A DNA stretch of 64,000 nt from Lactococcus ileimucosae (GCF_943193185.1 NZ_CALPDE010000001.1:124001-188000); one strand, 5' to 3'; counted from the stretch's first letter, positions 46,059 through 56,480 are shown. A program made the numbers and translations. The notes: a model not told the origin generated them from the letters alone.

Positions 46059-46415
46059 TTACTCTTCTGATTTATTCAAATTACGGAGAAGTTCGTCGAT
46101 TTTTGAACCATATTCGACAGATTCATCTTTGGCAAACTTCAAATCCGGGATACGATACATGGTCATACGTTGCGCCAATTCGCGCTTAATAAGACCCGTA
46201 GCTTTTTCCAGACCTTTCTTAGCTTTTTCATTGTCACTGGCAAGAGTTGAAAGCAGACTGTAATAAACGGTAGCTTGACTCAAATCGCCAGTCACCTGAA
46301 CATCTGTGATATTCACTTCTTGAACGCGGGGGTCGCGAATCTTGTGACGTAAAATGTCATTGATTTCACGTTGAATTTCAACAGCCACACGATCACTACG
46401 GAAGGAAGTGCCCAT
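46059..46415 (-). CDS. rbfA: Ribosome-binding factor A
   Basis: KH-domain protein that binds the 30S subunit and helps 16S rRNA 5'-end maturation. It has 118 residues. The conserved start is [19 protein letters not shown], and [20 protein letters not shown] is near 41-60. It is the last gene of the nusA-infB operon, 37 nt after infB; the SD is AAGGAG. Confidence 0.96.
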   Translation of the reverse strand: MGTSFRSDRVAVEIQREINDILRHKIRDPRVQEVNITDVQVTGDLSQATVYYSLLSTLASDNEKAKKGLEKATGLIKRELAQRMTMYRIPDLKFAKDESVEYGSKIDELLRNLNKSEE

Positions 46416-46452
46416 ACTTATTCTCCTTTTTTATTTTTTATAGAAATTATCC

Positions 46453-49152
46453 TTAACGTTTAATTTCAACCATTTTATAGACTTCGAAAGTATCGTCGAC
46501 AAGAATATCATTGTAGTTTTCAATCATCAGACCACCCTCTTGTGCATTGCCAACTTCTTTCACATCATCTTTATAGTGTTTCAAGCTAGCAATAGCTCCG
46601 TCATGGATAACAACACCATCACGGATTACGCGAACGCTAGCATCACGTTGAACTTTACCACGAATAACCATAAAGCCGGCAATAGTACCAACTTTAGAAA
46701 CATTAAATGTTTCACGGACAACTGCTTCACCGATGATTTCTTCTTTGTATTCAGGATCAAGCATACCACGCATAGCTGTTTCGATTTCTTCAATAACTTT
46801 ATAGATGATGCTGTGAAGACGAATATCCACATCTTCATGTTCTGCTTGCTCACGCGCGAGACCTGTTGGACGTACGTTGAAACCGATAATAATCGCATTT
46901 GAGGCTGCAGCTAGTGACACATCTGACTCACTGATAGCACCTACAGCAGCGTGAACGATATCCACTTTTACACCTTCAACATCAATTTTTTGAAGAGAGG
47001 CTGCCAAGGCTTCAGCCGTACCTTGAACGTCCGCCTTAATAATGATATTAACAGTCTTAACTTGTCCCTCTTTAAGAGTGTCAAAAAGATTGTCCAGACT
47101 GACACGGCGCGTGCTTTGACGTTTGATTAATTGGGCACGTTTGGCACGTTCTTCACCGGCTGCTCGTGCAGATTTTTCATCTTCAAAAACAGCGAAGTGA
47201 TCACCAGCTTGTGGTACATCAGATAAACCTGTCAATTCGACTGGCGTTGACGGTGAGGCTTCTTTGATACGGCGGCCAAGATCATTCGTCATTGTACGTA
47301 CACGACCGTAAGTATTACCAACAACGATTGGGTCTTGCATATGGAGTGTCCCTTGTTGTACTAAGAGTGTTGCAATAGCGCCACGTCCTTGATCCAGACG
47401 TGCTTCAACTACTGTACCAATCGCACGTACTGTTGGGTCTGCTTTGAGTTCTTGTATTTCAGCAACAAGCAAGATGGTTTCCAAAAGGGCATCAAGGTTT
47501 TGATTGAACTTGGCTGAAATTTCAACAAACTCAGATTCCCCCCCCCAAGCTTGTGACATTACACCGTGTTCAGCCAACTCTTGAATAACACGCTGCGGGT
47601 TCGCACCTGGCTTATCGATTTTATTAATCGCAACGATGATTGGAACTCCAGCGGCTTTTGAGTGGTTGATGGCTTCAATCGTTTGCGGCATAACACCATC
47701 ATCAGCAGCAACAACCAAAATCGTAATATCTGTTACTGAGGCACCACGTGCACGCATGCTTGTGAAAGCTTCGTGTCCAGGTGTATCCAAGAAGGTAATC
47801 TTCTTATCTCCTGCTTTGATTTGGTAGGCACCAATATGCTGTGTGATACCTCCAGCTTCACCCTCAGTTACACGTGACTCGCGGAAACGGTCAAGCAAGG
47901 TTGTTTTACCATGATCGACGTGACCCATAATCGTAACAACTGCTGGTCGTTCCACCATCTCCTCTTCGTTCAGATAGCCTTCTTCAACAAAGAGACGTTC
48001 AATATCAGATGCATCTTCTTCAACTTTTTTAATAGGTGTAATACCATAATCCATGAGAATCAATTCTAAGGTATCTTCGTCAAGAGATTGATTTTGATTA
48101 ACCATTGTTCCCATCATGAAAAGTTTTTTGATGATTTCTGCTGGTTCACGTTTGATTGCTTTAGCGATGTCTTGAACATTCATACCTTCAGCATATTCTA
48201 CTGATTCTGGTAATTCATGGAATTTACGCGTAGATACTGGAGCAGCTGATTGTTGATTTTTTCCTCGACGACCTTTTTGGTTCCAATTGGAGTTACGGGC
48301 ATTACGGACTTGATTTCGGCTGTCATTAACGCGAAGTGGTCCACCTGGACGACGGCCCTCTGAAGATTTGTTATGCTCATTTTTCTTGCGCTCACGGTCT
48401 CGACGGCTATTGCTCTTAGCTGGAGTTACTGGAGCAGAGAATACTTCTGCTGAAGGGGTGCTTTCAAACTTACCTCCGCGATTTTGGTTATCATTTTTGC
48501 GGCGGTTATCGTTTTGGTTGCGTCCTTGTCCTCCACGACGGTTATCATTACTACGGCGGTCATTTTGACGGCGTTCTTGACGGGCAGCATCTTTCTTCGC
48601 TGCTTCTTTTTTGATGTCTTCTGCACGTTTTACGACTTTGATCTGAATCCTTGGTTTTTTATCCAATGCTTTTTTCGGTTCTTCTTTCACTGGCTCAGTA
48701 GTTTTATCTTCTTGCTTTTTCGTTGCTGGGGCTTCTGATTTTTTCTCTACTTTTGGCACGGTTTGTTCTTGTTTTACTGCTTTGGTTTCCTCTGCTTTTG
48801 GCTCAATTTTAGCTTCCGCTTCGAGTTTCGCAGCCTTTTCTGCTTCTTCTTTAGCTTTGATGCGCGCTAGGATTGCAGGGTCTTCAACAACCGCTTTCCC
48901 CGCAAATGTGCGCGGAGCATCTTCTTTTTTCTTCACAGCTTTTGAGTCCGCATTTTTCACTGAGAGTGAAGCATTTTCAGTTGTCATCACGCCTGATTTG
49001 ACATGTGCAATGATTTTTTCTGCTTCGGCTTCTGTTACCGAACTTGAGTGAGCTTTAACAGCCATACCCAAAGCTTGTGCTGCTGATACAAGATCAGCAT
49101 TTTTCAATCCTGTTTCTTTTGCGATTTGATTAATTCGTTTTTTATCAGACAA
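46453..49152 (-). CDS. infB: Translation initiation factor IF-2
   Basis: GTPase that positions initiator tRNA on the ribosome. The N-terminal 290 residues are charged and low-complexity (Lys/Glu/Ala then Arg/Asn/Gly-rich, e.g. [18 protein letters not shown]), as usual in lactococci. The G domain has [12 protein letters not shown] (near 409), DTPGHEAF (near 456) and NKID (near 511). Domains III-IV carry the fMet-tRNA binding region. The length is 899. The start is TTG with AAGGAGG 6 nt upstream. It lies 18 nt after ylxQ. Confidence 0.98.
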   Translation of the reverse strand: MSDKKRINQIAKETGLKNADLVSAAQALGMAVKAHSSSVTEAEAEKIIAHVKSGVMTTENASLSVKNADSKAVKKKEDAPRTFAGKAVVEDPAILARIKAKEEAEKAAKLEAEAKIEPKAEETKAVKQEQTVPKVEKKSEAPATKKQEDKTTEPVKEEPKKALDKKPRIQIKVVKRAEDIKKEAAKKDAARQERRQNDRRSNDNRRGGQGRNQNDNRRKNDNQNRGGKFESTPSAEVFSAPVTPAKSNSRRDRERKKNEHNKSSEGRRPGGPLRVNDSRNQVRNARNSNWNQKGRRGKNQQSAAPVSTRKFHELPESVEYAEGMNVQDIAKAIKREPAEIIKKLFMMGTMVNQNQSLDEDTLELILMDYGITPIKKVEEDASDIERLFVEEGYLNEEEMVERPAVVTIMGHVDHGKTTLLDRFRESRVTEGEAGGITQHIGAYQIKAGDKKITFLDTPGHEAFTSMRARGASVTDITILVVAADDGVMPQTIEAINHSKAAGVPIIVAINKIDKPGANPQRVIQELAEHGVMSQAWGGESEFVEISAKFNQNLDALLETILLVAEIQELKADPTVRAIGTVVEARLDQGRGAIATLLVQQGTLHMQDPIVVGNTYGRVRTMTNDLGRRIKEASPSTPVELTGLSDVPQAGDHFAVFEDEKSARAAGEERAKRAQLIKRQSTRRVSLDNLFDTLKEGQVKTVNIIIKADVQGTAEALAASLQKIDVEGVKVDIVHAAVGAISESDVSLAAASNAIIIGFNVRPTGLAREQAEHEDVDIRLHSIIYKVIEEIETAMRGMLDPEYKEEIIGEAVVRETFNVSKVGTIAGFMVIRGKVQRDASVRVIRDGVVIHDGAIASLKHYKDDVKEVGNAQEGGLMIENYNDILVDDTFEVYKMVEIKR

Positions 49153-49170
49153 TGTTGTCCTCCTTATTTT

Positions 49171-49476
49171 TTAGTTAGTCATAAGGCTCTCCATTTTCTT
49201 TGCAAATCCATCATCAACAATAGCTAATACCTTTCGGTTAGCTCCAATTGCCGCTGACAGTTCATTTACTGAGAACGTTTGTAACACGCTTACCTCATAG
49301 TAACTCGATTTATCGGTGATTTTTTTGATTAAATTCTCTGAAGCATCATGAGCGACGAAAACCAGACTTGCTCTACCCGTTTGAATGGCTTTGACTACTA
49401 GTTCTTCGCCTGTGATAACTTTTCCTGCGCGCTTGGCAAGACCGAGTAAGTTTGACATTTGTTTTGTAGTATCCAT
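49171..49476 (-). CDS. ylxQ: L7Ae-family RNA-binding protein YlxQ
   Basis: A 101-residue member of the L7Ae/L30e K-turn RNA-binding family (KQMSNLLGLAKRAGKVITGE at 5-24, LVFVAHDASENLIKKI near 38-53). The exact role in Gram-positive bacteria is unsettled. It sits between ylxR and infB in the conserved operon, 1 nt after ylxR. Confidence 0.93.
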   Translation of the reverse strand: MDTTKQMSNLLGLAKRAGKVITGEELVVKAIQTGRASLVFVAHDASENLIKKITDKSSYYEVSVLQTFSVNELSAAIGANRKVLAIVDDGFAKKMESLMTN

Positions 49477-49477
49477 A

Positions 49478-49804
49478 TTAGTCGTAATCCGGTGCTAAGT
49501 CTACCGAGTATGTAGCTCCTGCTAACTCACGGCGTGCAACTTGGTGTTCAACATAATTGATCAGTTCATCATAAAACTCATCTGCGATTTTTGTACTGAA
49601 TGTACGATCAAAGACACGTCTTTTTTTGGCAAGTTGTGCTTCTTCATTGGATAAAGCAATGTAAGCCCCTCGTCCATGTGCCTTTCCTGTCGGGTCAATA
49701 GAAATTTCCCCTTCCTTGTTAAAAGCAATGCGTAACAGGTCTCGTTTCGCGATTTGTTCACCAGATACTACTGATTTTCTCATGGGAGTTTTTCTTTGTT
49801 TCAT
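49478..49804 (-). CDS. ylxR: YlxR family RNA-binding protein (RnpM type)
   Basis: Small basic protein of 108 residues with the YlxR core (KTPMRKSVVSGE, DPTGKAHGRGAYIALS). Family members bind RNA, and one has been described as a modulator of RNase P. It starts 4 nt after the nusA stop in the nusA-infB operon. Its length is slightly above the usual 90 because of a C-terminal extension (about 85-108). Confidence 0.93.
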   Translation of the reverse strand: MKQRKTPMRKSVVSGEQIAKRDLLRIAFNKEGEISIDPTGKAHGRGAYIALSNEEAQLAKKRRVFDRTFSTKIADEFYDELINYVEHQVARRELAGATYSVDLAPDYD

Positions 49805-49808
49805 AGGC

Positions 49809-50933
49809 TTATTCTTCGCTTGCTTCTTCTAAAACAGTTTCAGCAACTTCCTCTGTAAATTCATCTACTTCTTCAACAAGTGCATCAAGCTCAACCATTT
49901 CTTTTTGGAAATCTTCTTCTGACTTGATGTCGATTTTACAATTGGTAACATGGGCTGCAAGACGTACGTTTTGGCCTCGTTTACCGATAGCCAATGACAA
50001 TTGATCTTGAGCAACAACAGCAATTGCTGAACCATCTTCACGAATCGCCACCTGTTCGATACGTGCAGGTTTGAGCGCATTAGCAATCAGCGTTGCTTTG
50101 TCAGCATTGTATTCGATGATATCCATCTTTTCACCTGAAAGCTCACGGATAATGCCTTGAATACGCGCACCTTTTGTACCAACCATAGTACCTATAGCAT
50201 CCACATTCTCATCATGACTTTCAACGATAACTTTTGCACGATCGCCTGCATCCCGCGCAACCGATTTGATTTCCACTGTTCCATCGTAAACTTCAGGAAT
50301 TTCTTTTTCAAACATGCGTTTGAGCATATCTGGTGCTGTCCGGCTAATAAATACACGCGTACCTTTGGGAGTCAAAAGAACATCTGTCACATAGACTTTG
50401 ACCTTGTCTCCAACATGATAACTTTCTTGACTGATACGATCTTTTGCTGTTAAGAGTGCATCAACGCGTCCCAAGTTAACATAAACGGCACGTGCATCAA
50501 CTTTTTCAACTGTTCCTGTGATAATTTCATCTTTATAACGGCTATACTCGTTATAGATGATTGTGCGTTCTTCTTCACGCATTTTTTGCATAATTACTTG
50601 CTTGGCCGCACCAGCTGCTGTACGTGCAAAATCTTTTGGTTTTTCTTCAAACATGATTTTGTCGCCAATTTCATAATGCGGGTTAAGTTCTTGGGCATCT
50701 TCAAGCGAAATTTCAAGACGACTGTCAAAGACTTCATCAACCACTTCACGTGTCGAATAAACATTGAAGTTCCCTTTTTTTTCATCAAAAATAACTTTTA
50801 CATTTTGCGCTTGACCATATTGGCGTTTATAAGCTGCCGTGATAGCTTGCTCAATAGCTTCAATAACTATCTCTTGTTTAATGCCTTTTTCTTCTTCTAG
50901 CATTGCAAAGGCGTTAAGCATTTCCTTGCTCAT
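49809..50933 (-). CDS. nusA: Transcription termination/antitermination factor NusA
   Basis: RNA polymerase-binding factor that modulates pausing, termination and antitermination. N-terminal domain 1-125, S1 domain near 135-200 (GTVEKVDARAVYVNLGRVDA), two KH domains with VGTKGARIQGIIRELSGEKM near 248 and IGKRGQNVRLAAHV near 314, and an acidic tail (EEVDEFTEEVAET). The length of 374 is the Firmicute short form without C-terminal repeats. It is the second gene of the operon, 68 nt after rimP. Confidence 0.98.
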   Translation of the reverse strand: MSKEMLNAFAMLEEEKGIKQEIVIEAIEQAITAAYKRQYGQAQNVKVIFDEKKGNFNVYSTREVVDEVFDSRLEISLEDAQELNPHYEIGDKIMFEEKPKDFARTAAGAAKQVIMQKMREEERTIIYNEYSRYKDEIITGTVEKVDARAVYVNLGRVDALLTAKDRISQESYHVGDKVKVYVTDVLLTPKGTRVFISRTAPDMLKRMFEKEIPEVYDGTVEIKSVARDAGDRAKVIVESHDENVDAIGTMVGTKGARIQGIIRELSGEKMDIIEYNADKATLIANALKPARIEQVAIREDGSAIAVVAQDQLSLAIGKRGQNVRLAAHVTNCKIDIKSEEDFQKEMVELDALVEEVDEFTEEVAETVLEEASEE

Positions 50934-51001
50934 TTTGCTTTTTCCTCTTTCTTGCGTTTTTTGGAAAATATTTTATTTTTTCTTTTTAGTGTCAAGACTT
51001 C

Positions 51002-51478
51002 TTAAAGCTTAACCAAAGTCGTTGCTTTTGAAATCTTATCTGCTGGAATTTCAACTGTTTTCTTACGGGCTTTGTCCATATACTCAACAGTTAAGATACT
51101 ATCCTCATACTTCACCAAATCACCAACGAATTCTTTTTCGCCTTCAATTTTTTGATAAAGCTTTACAAGAATATAGTCACCAACAGCATCTTGAAAATGC
51201 TCAGCCTTTTTAAGTGGACGTTCGGCACCAGGGCTGGCTACTTCAAGCATATAACCTTCTGCTGGGAAGGGGTCTGGTGAAATAGTATCCAGCAAGGGTG
51301 AAAGAATTTCACTTAAGTCTGCTGTATCTTGAATGGTAATTCCTCCTGCCTTGTCTACCAAGAGCCGCAAAACCATATCTCCACCAAGTTTCTCCCACTC
51401 GACATCGACAAGTTCAAACTCCTCTGGTAAGTGAGGCAAGATGAATTCCTCCACTGTTTTCACAAGTGTTTCTGACAT
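51002..51478 (-). CDS. rimP: Ribosome maturation factor RimP
   Basis: Needed for 30S assembly. The 158 residues contain the RimP core [20 protein letters not shown] (about 21-40), [13 protein letters not shown] (near 56-68), [17 protein letters not shown] (near 83-99) and a C-terminal SH3-like domain. It is the first gene of the nusA operon. A consensus promoter lies at 51555-51582, and a structured 70-nt leader precedes the SD AAAGGAG. Confidence 0.96.
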   Translation of the reverse strand: MSETLVKTVEEFILPHLPEEFELVDVEWEKLGGDMVLRLLVDKAGGITIQDTADLSEILSPLLDTISPDPFPAEGYMLEVASPGAERPLKKAEHFQDAVGDYILVKLYQKIEGEKEFVGDLVKYEDSILTVEYMDKARKKTVEIPADKISKATTLVKL

Positions 51479-51507
51479 CTCTTCTCCTTTCAGAAAACAA
51501 CACAGAA

Positions 51508-51536
51508 AGAGCGCTCCCTCGAACGCTCCTTTCTAG
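51508..51536 (-). promoter_or_regulatory. Hairpin in the rimP 5' leader
   Basis: GAAAGGAGCG pairs with CGCTCTTTC (one bulge) around about 9 nt, between the promoter and the rimP SD. No T-run follows, so it is a leader structure rather than a terminator; it could bind a protein or mask the leader. Confidence 0.5.
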
Positions 51537-51554
51537 TAGTTTTTATTTAGACTT

Positions 51555-51582
51555 ATTATAACATATTTTAACGTGATGTCAA
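51555..51582 (-). promoter_or_regulatory. Promoter of the rimP-nusA-infB operon
   Basis: Perfect TTGACA (51577-51582) and TATAAT (51555-51560) with a 16-nt spacer, about 75 nt before rimP. Confidence 0.85.
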
Positions 51583-51742
51583 GCCCCATGATTATAAAAA
51601 AATTTCCCTCGGCTATCTGCTCAAATGCTGCTCTTATTTCCATGAAATGTACTCCATATATCTTGTGGCTCCTTCTTAAAATTCTTGAAAATCTGGCATT
51701 AAAGGTCTATGATAAAAAGAGTGTGATTTATAGGAGATTTTT

Positions 51743-52138
51743 ATGAAAATTTATTTTCAGTTACTTATTATTTTTGGTTTTTCTTTCGTGGGAGATACGC
51801 TGTCAAACAGTTTGCATCTTCCTGTTCCCGGAAGTATCTTAGGAATGATTTTCTTATTCCTTGCACTGCAATTTAAAGTTTTAAAATTCACCGATGTAGA
51901 TGAGGTTGGGAGCTTCTTAATCAATAACATGACGATTTTATTTTTACCCGCTGGTGTAGGAATCATGGCCAAATGGTCCTTAATTTCCGACTTTTGGTGG
52001 CAAATCGCCTTGATTGTTCTCCTTGCTCTTACCGTGAATGTCTTTGTTCTGGGTCATTTGGTTCAATTTATCAAAGTCAAATATGAGGGAGATTACCTTG
52101 ATCCTGAATTGTTAAAAAATAAAAGAGAGGTTCACTGA
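51743..52138 (+). CDS. lrgA: LrgA/CidA-family membrane protein
   Basis: Holin-like membrane protein of 131 residues with four helices and the family motif PVPGSILGMIFLFLALQFKVL (split around residues 27-47). In Staphylococcus the LrgAB pair affects autolysis; in Bacillus and Streptococcus mutans the homologous pair transports pyruvate. Which applies here cannot be decided from sequence. TAGGAG lies 6 nt before the ATG. Its stop overlaps the lrgB start by one base (TGATG). Confidence 0.88.
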   Translation: MKIYFQLLIIFGFSFVGDTLSNSLHLPVPGSILGMIFLFLALQFKVLKFTDVDEVGSFLINNMTILFLPAGVGIMAKWSLISDFWWQIALIVLLALTVNVFVLGHLVQFIKVKYEGDYLDPELLKNKREVH

Positions 52139-52836
52139 TGGATGCCATTACTTCTAACCCTCTGTTTGGTCTAACCCTTACGCTCCTGATATTTATTGTT
52201 GGTGTACGTCTTAATGAAAATATACGTAAACCTTGGACAAATCCTCTGCTTTTTGCAACTCTGGTTATTATCCTGATTTTGGTTGTAGCCAAAATACCCT
52301 ATGAGAATTATTACAAAGGCGGGGGCATCTTAAATGATTTGATTGGTCCTTCAACTGTTGCCTTAGGTATTCCTTTGTATAAAACCTTTCAGCTCATGAA
52401 ACACCATGCACGCTCTATTTTAATCAGTATCGCTGCTGCTGCGCTTATCAATACAGTTATTACGGCCGTATTATTAAAATTTTTCGGTTTATCAAAATTA
52501 GCTTCCTTGTCCCTCTTTCCAAAATCTGTAACCACTGCTATGGCCATCGGCATCACTGAAAAGATGCAAGGTGTTACGACAATCACTGTTGTCGTCGTTG
52601 TCGCTACCGGAATTCTGACAAGTGTCCTTGGCGTGCCGTTGATGAAATGCTTTAAAATTAAAGTTCCTGTTGCCCAAGGTGTTGTGCTTGGCGGCACTGG
52701 ACATGCTGTTGGTACAGGAACTGCCATTGAGCTAGGAAAAGTTCAAGGTGCAATGGGAGCTTTGGCTATTGGTGTAACCGGGATTATGTATGTGATTTTC
52801 GCACCTCTAGTGGCTCATCTTATTCTTGGTTATTAA
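52138..52836 (+). CDS. lrgB: LrgB/CidB-family membrane protein
   Basis: Partner of LrgA; 232 residues with about six to seven helices. The family core is visible: LSLFPKSVTTAMAIGITEKM (about 124-143) and GTGHAVGTGTAIELGKVQGA (about 183-202). It acts with LrgA as a membrane complex in pyruvate uptake or murein hydrolase control. Translationally coupled to lrgA and followed by a large nested hairpin. Confidence 0.93.
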   Translation: MDAITSNPLFGLTLTLLIFIVGVRLNENIRKPWTNPLLFATLVIILILVVAKIPYENYYKGGGILNDLIGPSTVALGIPLYKTFQLMKHHARSILISIAAAALINTVITAVLLKFFGLSKLASLSLFPKSVTTAMAIGITEKMQGVTTITVVVVVATGILTSVLGVPLMKCFKIKVPVAQGVVLGGTGHAVGTGTAIELGKVQGAMGALAIGVTGIMYVIFAPLVAHLILGY

Positions 52837-52874
52837 GTCCTACTTTCTTGAAGTTCTAAAAAATAATAAAGAAG

Positions 52875-52996
52875 CTGGGACAAAAGTCCGAATTTGGATA
52901 CTATTAACCATAATCGTAAAAGTAAAATCGCTCAACCACGGCATTCTTATTTGCCGAAATCGAGCGATTTTTCATTATTTTGGACTTTTGTCCCAG
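52875..52996. terminator. Large nested inverted repeat between convergent lrgB and der
   Basis: Outer 15-bp perfect stem CTGGGACAAAAGTCC (52875-52889) with GGACTTTTGTCCCAG (52982-52996). Inner 10-bp stem AAAATCGCTC (52924-52933) with GAGCGATTTT (52962-52971). Innermost CGGCA/TGCCG. The T-run after the outer stem and the T after the inner one fit bidirectional termination. A degenerate relative occurs at 6155-6284. Confidence 0.8.
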
Positions 52997-53005
52997 TCTT
53001 TTTTA

Positions 53006-54316
53006 TTATTTACGTTTACGTGCAATCAAATGAATCGGTGTGCCTTCAAAGACAAAGGCTTTACGGATTTGATTTTCTAAGAAGCGCATATAAGAGAAAT
53101 GCATCAGTTCTTCTTCATTAACGAAAACCACAAATGTTGGTGGTTTCACTGCAACTTGTGTTGCATAGAAAATCTTCAAACGTTTCCCTTTATCTGTCGG
53201 TGTTGGATTAATCGCTACTGCATCCATAATAACATCATTCAAGACAGAACTTGAAATACGAAGATTTTGTGAATGATGAATTTCCTTAATCATATCTGGA
53301 AGTTTATGGAGACGTTGACCTGTTTTAGCTGAAACATAGACAATCGGTGCATAATCAAGGAATTTAAATTTCCAGCGAATATCTTCTTCAAATTTTTTCA
53401 TGGTGTAATTATCTTTTTCAAGTGTGTCCCACTTGTTGACCACGAGAAGAATTCCCTTACCTGCATCATGAGCGAAACCTGCGATACGCATGTCGTATTC
53501 ACGAATTCCCTCCTCTGCATTAATAACCATAAGAACAATGTCGCTCCGGTCAATGGCACGCATGGCGCGCATCACAGAATATTTTTCTGTATTTTCGTAG
53601 ATTTTCCCAGATTTACGCATCCCTGCTGTATCAATCATGAGGAACTCTTGGCCTTCAGCATCCGTAAAACTTGTATCAATCGCATCACGTGTCGTACCTG
53701 CAACAGGGCTGGCAATGACACGTTCTTCTCCAAGAATGGCATTGATTAAACTTGATTTACCAACATTTGGTCGACCAATCAAACTGAACTTGATAACATC
53801 TGGGTTTTCTTCTTCTGTTTCTGTTGGCAGGTTTTCAATAATTGCATCAAGAAGATCCCCTGTCCCTAAACCGTGAACAGCAGATACCGGATAAGGTTCC
53901 CCAAGTCCGAGTGAGTAGAAGTCGAAGATTTCCATACGACGCTCAGGGTTATCTACTTTATTGACAACGAGGATAATTGGTTTGTCTGTTCGATAAAGAA
54001 TTTGCGCCACATGTTCGTCAGCATCTGTAATCCCTGTTTCTCCATCTACAACGGCAACGATGACATCGGCTTCTTCCATCGCAATCTCTGCTTGAGCACG
54101 GATCTGTGTCATGAAAGGCTCATCCGAAAGTTCAATCCCCCCCGTATCAATAAGTGAGAATTTTTTGTTCAGCCACTCTCCTGTGGCATAAATACGGTCA
54201 CGTGTCACTCCAGGAACATCTTCAACAATTGAGATACGCTCCCCAGCAATACGGTTAAAGATTGTTGACTTACCAACATTCGGTCGGCCAACAATAGCTA
54301 CTGTAGGTAGTGTCAT
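53006..54316 (-). CDS. der: Ribosome-biogenesis GTPase Der (EngA)
   Basis: Tandem-GTPase needed for 50S assembly. First G domain: [14 protein letters not shown] at 10-23 and DTGGIEL near 57. Second: [14 protein letters not shown] near 183-196, [11 protein letters not shown] near 229 and NKWD near 292. C-terminal KH-like domain about 350-436. The length of 436 is normal. Monocistronic and convergent with lrgAB; the stop codon abuts the large hairpin. Confidence 0.98.
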   Translation of the reverse strand: MTLPTVAIVGRPNVGKSTIFNRIAGERISIVEDVPGVTRDRIYATGEWLNKKFSLIDTGGIELSDEPFMTQIRAQAEIAMEEADVIVAVVDGETGITDADEHVAQILYRTDKPIILVVNKVDNPERRMEIFDFYSLGLGEPYPVSAVHGLGTGDLLDAIIENLPTETEEENPDVIKFSLIGRPNVGKSSLINAILGEERVIASPVAGTTRDAIDTSFTDAEGQEFLMIDTAGMRKSGKIYENTEKYSVMRAMRAIDRSDIVLMVINAEEGIREYDMRIAGFAHDAGKGILLVVNKWDTLEKDNYTMKKFEEDIRWKFKFLDYAPIVYVSAKTGQRLHKLPDMIKEIHHSQNLRISSSVLNDVIMDAVAINPTPTDKGKRLKIFYATQVAVKPPTFVVFVNEEELMHFSYMRFLENQIRKAFVFEGTPIHLIARKRK

Positions 54317-54487
54317 TTATTTTTTTATCCTTTTCTTATCAGTAATAAGCTCTTTTCTCTTATTCCCTCTCTTTTTTTCATACGAAAGAGAAAGAGCATA
54401 TACTGTAATTGTAACATTTTACTGACTTTTTTTATAGCTCTGCCCTTTCACTTCAAAAATGGGACAAAAAATCCAGAGTACTCAAAG

Positions 54488-55513
54488 TTATTTTTCAATG
54501 TTTTTAATCGGAATCTCCTTAACCCCGAGTAAATCTAAAGCAAAGTTAAAAATCGGAATACCCACAATTAATCCCCAAACGCCAAAGAAATGTTCCCCTA
54601 AAAAAAGAATGACAAAGGTATAAAACATCGGCAGTTTTGCCTTATGGGCCATAAGATGTGGATTAAGCACATAAGATTCCAGAGCATGGATCAGGGCTAT
54701 AATCAGTAAAACCAAAATAACATCCTTAATTCCACCAATAGAATAGCCAATAATCGCTAAAGGCACACAAGAGATTAGAACTCCAGCAACAGGAATAAGA
54801 CTAAGCAGGAAAATCATCACTCCTAGACTCAAAAGTTCAGGAAATCCCATGAAACTTAGTGCTACAACAGTTAAGAGGGTGTTAACCACTGCGATAATAA
54901 ACTGTGTTTCCAACACTACACCAAATCCAGTGAAGAATTTGCTGACAAGATAGTAGGTGTCTTCAAAGAACCACGCAAAATCACTTTTTAGGAAAAGTTT
55001 TGAAAACTTGTTGGTTTCCCTACGGTCAATCGTAAAAAAGAAACTCATTAAAAAGGCAAAAAGAACTATCAATAATCCTTTTCCAAAACTGGTCACATAG
55101 TTAACAAGCGTTCCCAAACTGCTTTGAAGTTTATCTGCAAGATTGTATTCCTTGAAAAGCGTATACAGCGAATTCATCAGAGCGCTGCCGCCATGACTGT
55201 TGCTCTGATAAAACTTGTTCACTGCATTGATTAAGTGTGTAAGCTGATTGACCAATACAGGAATATACTCTGTAATTCCCCAATACGCTAAAAAGAGAAT
55301 TACTCCATAAAGGATAAAACCACTTATTTTTCCGGGGAGTTTTATTTTTCTCTCAGCAAAACTTACAAATCGATAAGCGAGATAGCTAAACACAAAGGTC
55401 AAAATCGTGAGTGGGAGAATGCTTCTCAAAAAATAGAGCATAGAGACCAAAAATGCTAAAACCATCCATCTGCGCAACTTCTCATTTTTTATAAACTTTT
55501 GGTAGTATTCCAT
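54488..55513 (-). CDS. AI-2E family permease
   Basis: Polytopic membrane protein of 341 residues in the AI-2E/PerM superfamily; the substrate is unknown. About seven helices; the family C-terminal motif is present as LIPVAGVLISCVPLAIIGYS and LESYVLNPHLMAHKAKL (about 258-310). I chose ATG 55513 (MEYYQKFIKNEKLRRW) because AAGGAAG lies 4 nt upstream; the frame extends 19 codons further without an SD. A paralogue is at 3700-4870. Confidence 0.88.
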   Translation of the reverse strand: MEYYQKFIKNEKLRRWMVLAFLVSMLYFLRSILPLTILTFVFSYLAYRFVSFAERKIKLPGKISGFILYGVILFLAYWGITEYIPVLVNQLTHLINAVNKFYQSNSHGGSALMNSLYTLFKEYNLADKLQSSLGTLVNYVTSFGKGLLIVLFAFLMSFFFTIDRRETNKFSKLFLKSDFAWFFEDTYYLVSKFFTGFGVVLETQFIIAVVNTLLTVVALSFMGFPELLSLGVMIFLLSLIPVAGVLISCVPLAIIGYSIGGIKDVILVLLIIALIHALESYVLNPHLMAHKAKLPMFYTFVILFLGEHFFGVWGLIVGIPIFNFALDLLGVKEIPIKNIEK

Positions 55514-56022
55514 GATTCTTCCTTCATTCCTTATTAAGTTAAACAACTTGAGTTTAAAATTTTCAGACATCTAAATTATATCATGTTCAACATATAAAAA
55601 GATACATCCAAAGACGTATCTCAGCTATAGAGTGTGAGACACAGGTCCCTCCTCCTTCTTAAAATGACTAAAATCTGCTTACCCAAGTCTTGATCTGCCT
55701 GCCGTGAAAGAAAAATTAGGCTCACACCTCCCTGCTTTCTCCCTATAATAGATTGAATAAAAAAGCATGTGACTCCCTCCCACAGGAACACATACACTTC
55801 CCCAGTCAAAGCATAAACCTTTATCTCTTTCAATCTTAGAGTAGCATCATTCGAGCTCTATTGTCTTCTGGTGGTCTTTCTTAATATTTTTCAGATTGGG
55901 TGTCAAAAAGCAGTTCAACAATTCGCGAGCCTCTTAACGTAATGCCATCATAAAAGTACTGTTTGTCTACAGTCTGAGATTAAAATGTTACTCTTGATTT
56001 TTGATACTCACATAGCGTTTGG
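55514..56022. other. Intergenic region without supported gene
   Basis: About 500 nt. A 70-codon frame on the minus strand (55621-55833) has no SD and unconvincing composition. No RNA or strong hairpin was seen. Confidence 0.5.
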
Positions 56023-56202
56023 CTATTTTTTATTTTTTTTGTCTAAAATAATACCTATAATATTTATTATCACAACTGTTGCTAACAGTATATTTAATAT
56101 CAATTGCCCCCAAAAACTACTGTTCAACACAAAAGAGATAAATAAGCTAACTAAAATTAGAATTATTGCAACACATTTATAAATTCGGTTATAACTGTTC
56201 AT
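56023..56202 (-). CDS. Small membrane protein, 59 aa (second immunity candidate)
   Basis: Two hydrophobic helices (about 8-25 and 31-53) and a charged tail DKKNKK. Its ATG overlaps the TGA of the preceding precursor-remnant frame (CAATGA), which suggests that it was translationally coupled to a secreted precursor, as at 43923. No SD of its own is evident. I do not recognise the family. Confidence 0.6.
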   Translation of the reverse strand: MNSYNRIYKCVAIILILVSLFISFVLNSSFWGQLILNILLATVVIINIIGIILDKKNKK

Positions 56203-56288
56203 TGAAAACCTACTCCCCAGACTATGGCTCCTGAGCCTGCAATAGGAACAAAAGTATTTTTTGACAAGTTATTATACACTTTTATCAT
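56199..56288 (-). pseudogene. C-terminal remnant of a second secreted precursor (29 codons)
   Basis: The frame ends TFVPIAGSGAIVWGVGFQ. The intact precursor 200 nt upstream ends TPPIAVFWGAEFQ, with the same PIA...VxWG...FQ pattern. No SD precedes the ATG at 56288, and sequence upstream runs into the 46-aa gene. This looks like the last part of a deleted paralogue that keeps its coupled membrane-protein gene. It could alternatively be a short peptide made from this ATG. Confidence 0.5.
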
Positions 56289-56319
56289 TTTTGGAGGTGT
56301 CTTATTGGTATTTCCGTCT

Positions 56320-56460
56320 TTATTTTCTCTTGTATGGAAGCCATAAAGACAATAAAAATATGAGTAAAAACGGGATGTATAACCATTTGAAATCTGGAAA
56401 TACAAAAGGAATAGCAAAAATCAATATACAAAGAATAGTTTGAAAGATTTTAAGCTTCAT
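56320..56460 (-). CDS. Small membrane protein, 46 aa (first immunity candidate)
   Basis: ATG at 56460 has AGGAG 8 nt upstream. The peptide starts MKLKIFQTILCILIFAIPFV, has a short FPDFKW loop, a second helix (about 27-41), and ends LPYKRK. It begins 20 nt after the stop of the secreted precursor on the same strand. The size and position fit an immunity protein; the function is inferred only. Confidence 0.7.
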   Translation of the reverse strand: MKLKIFQTILCILIFAIPFVFPDFKWLYIPFLLIFLLSLWLPYKRK

Positions 56461-56480
56461 AAATAAGACTCCTCATTATT

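Noticed and set aside
55621-55833. 70-codon minus-strand frame
   Set aside because: No SD, no neighbouring promoter, and unconvincing residue order.
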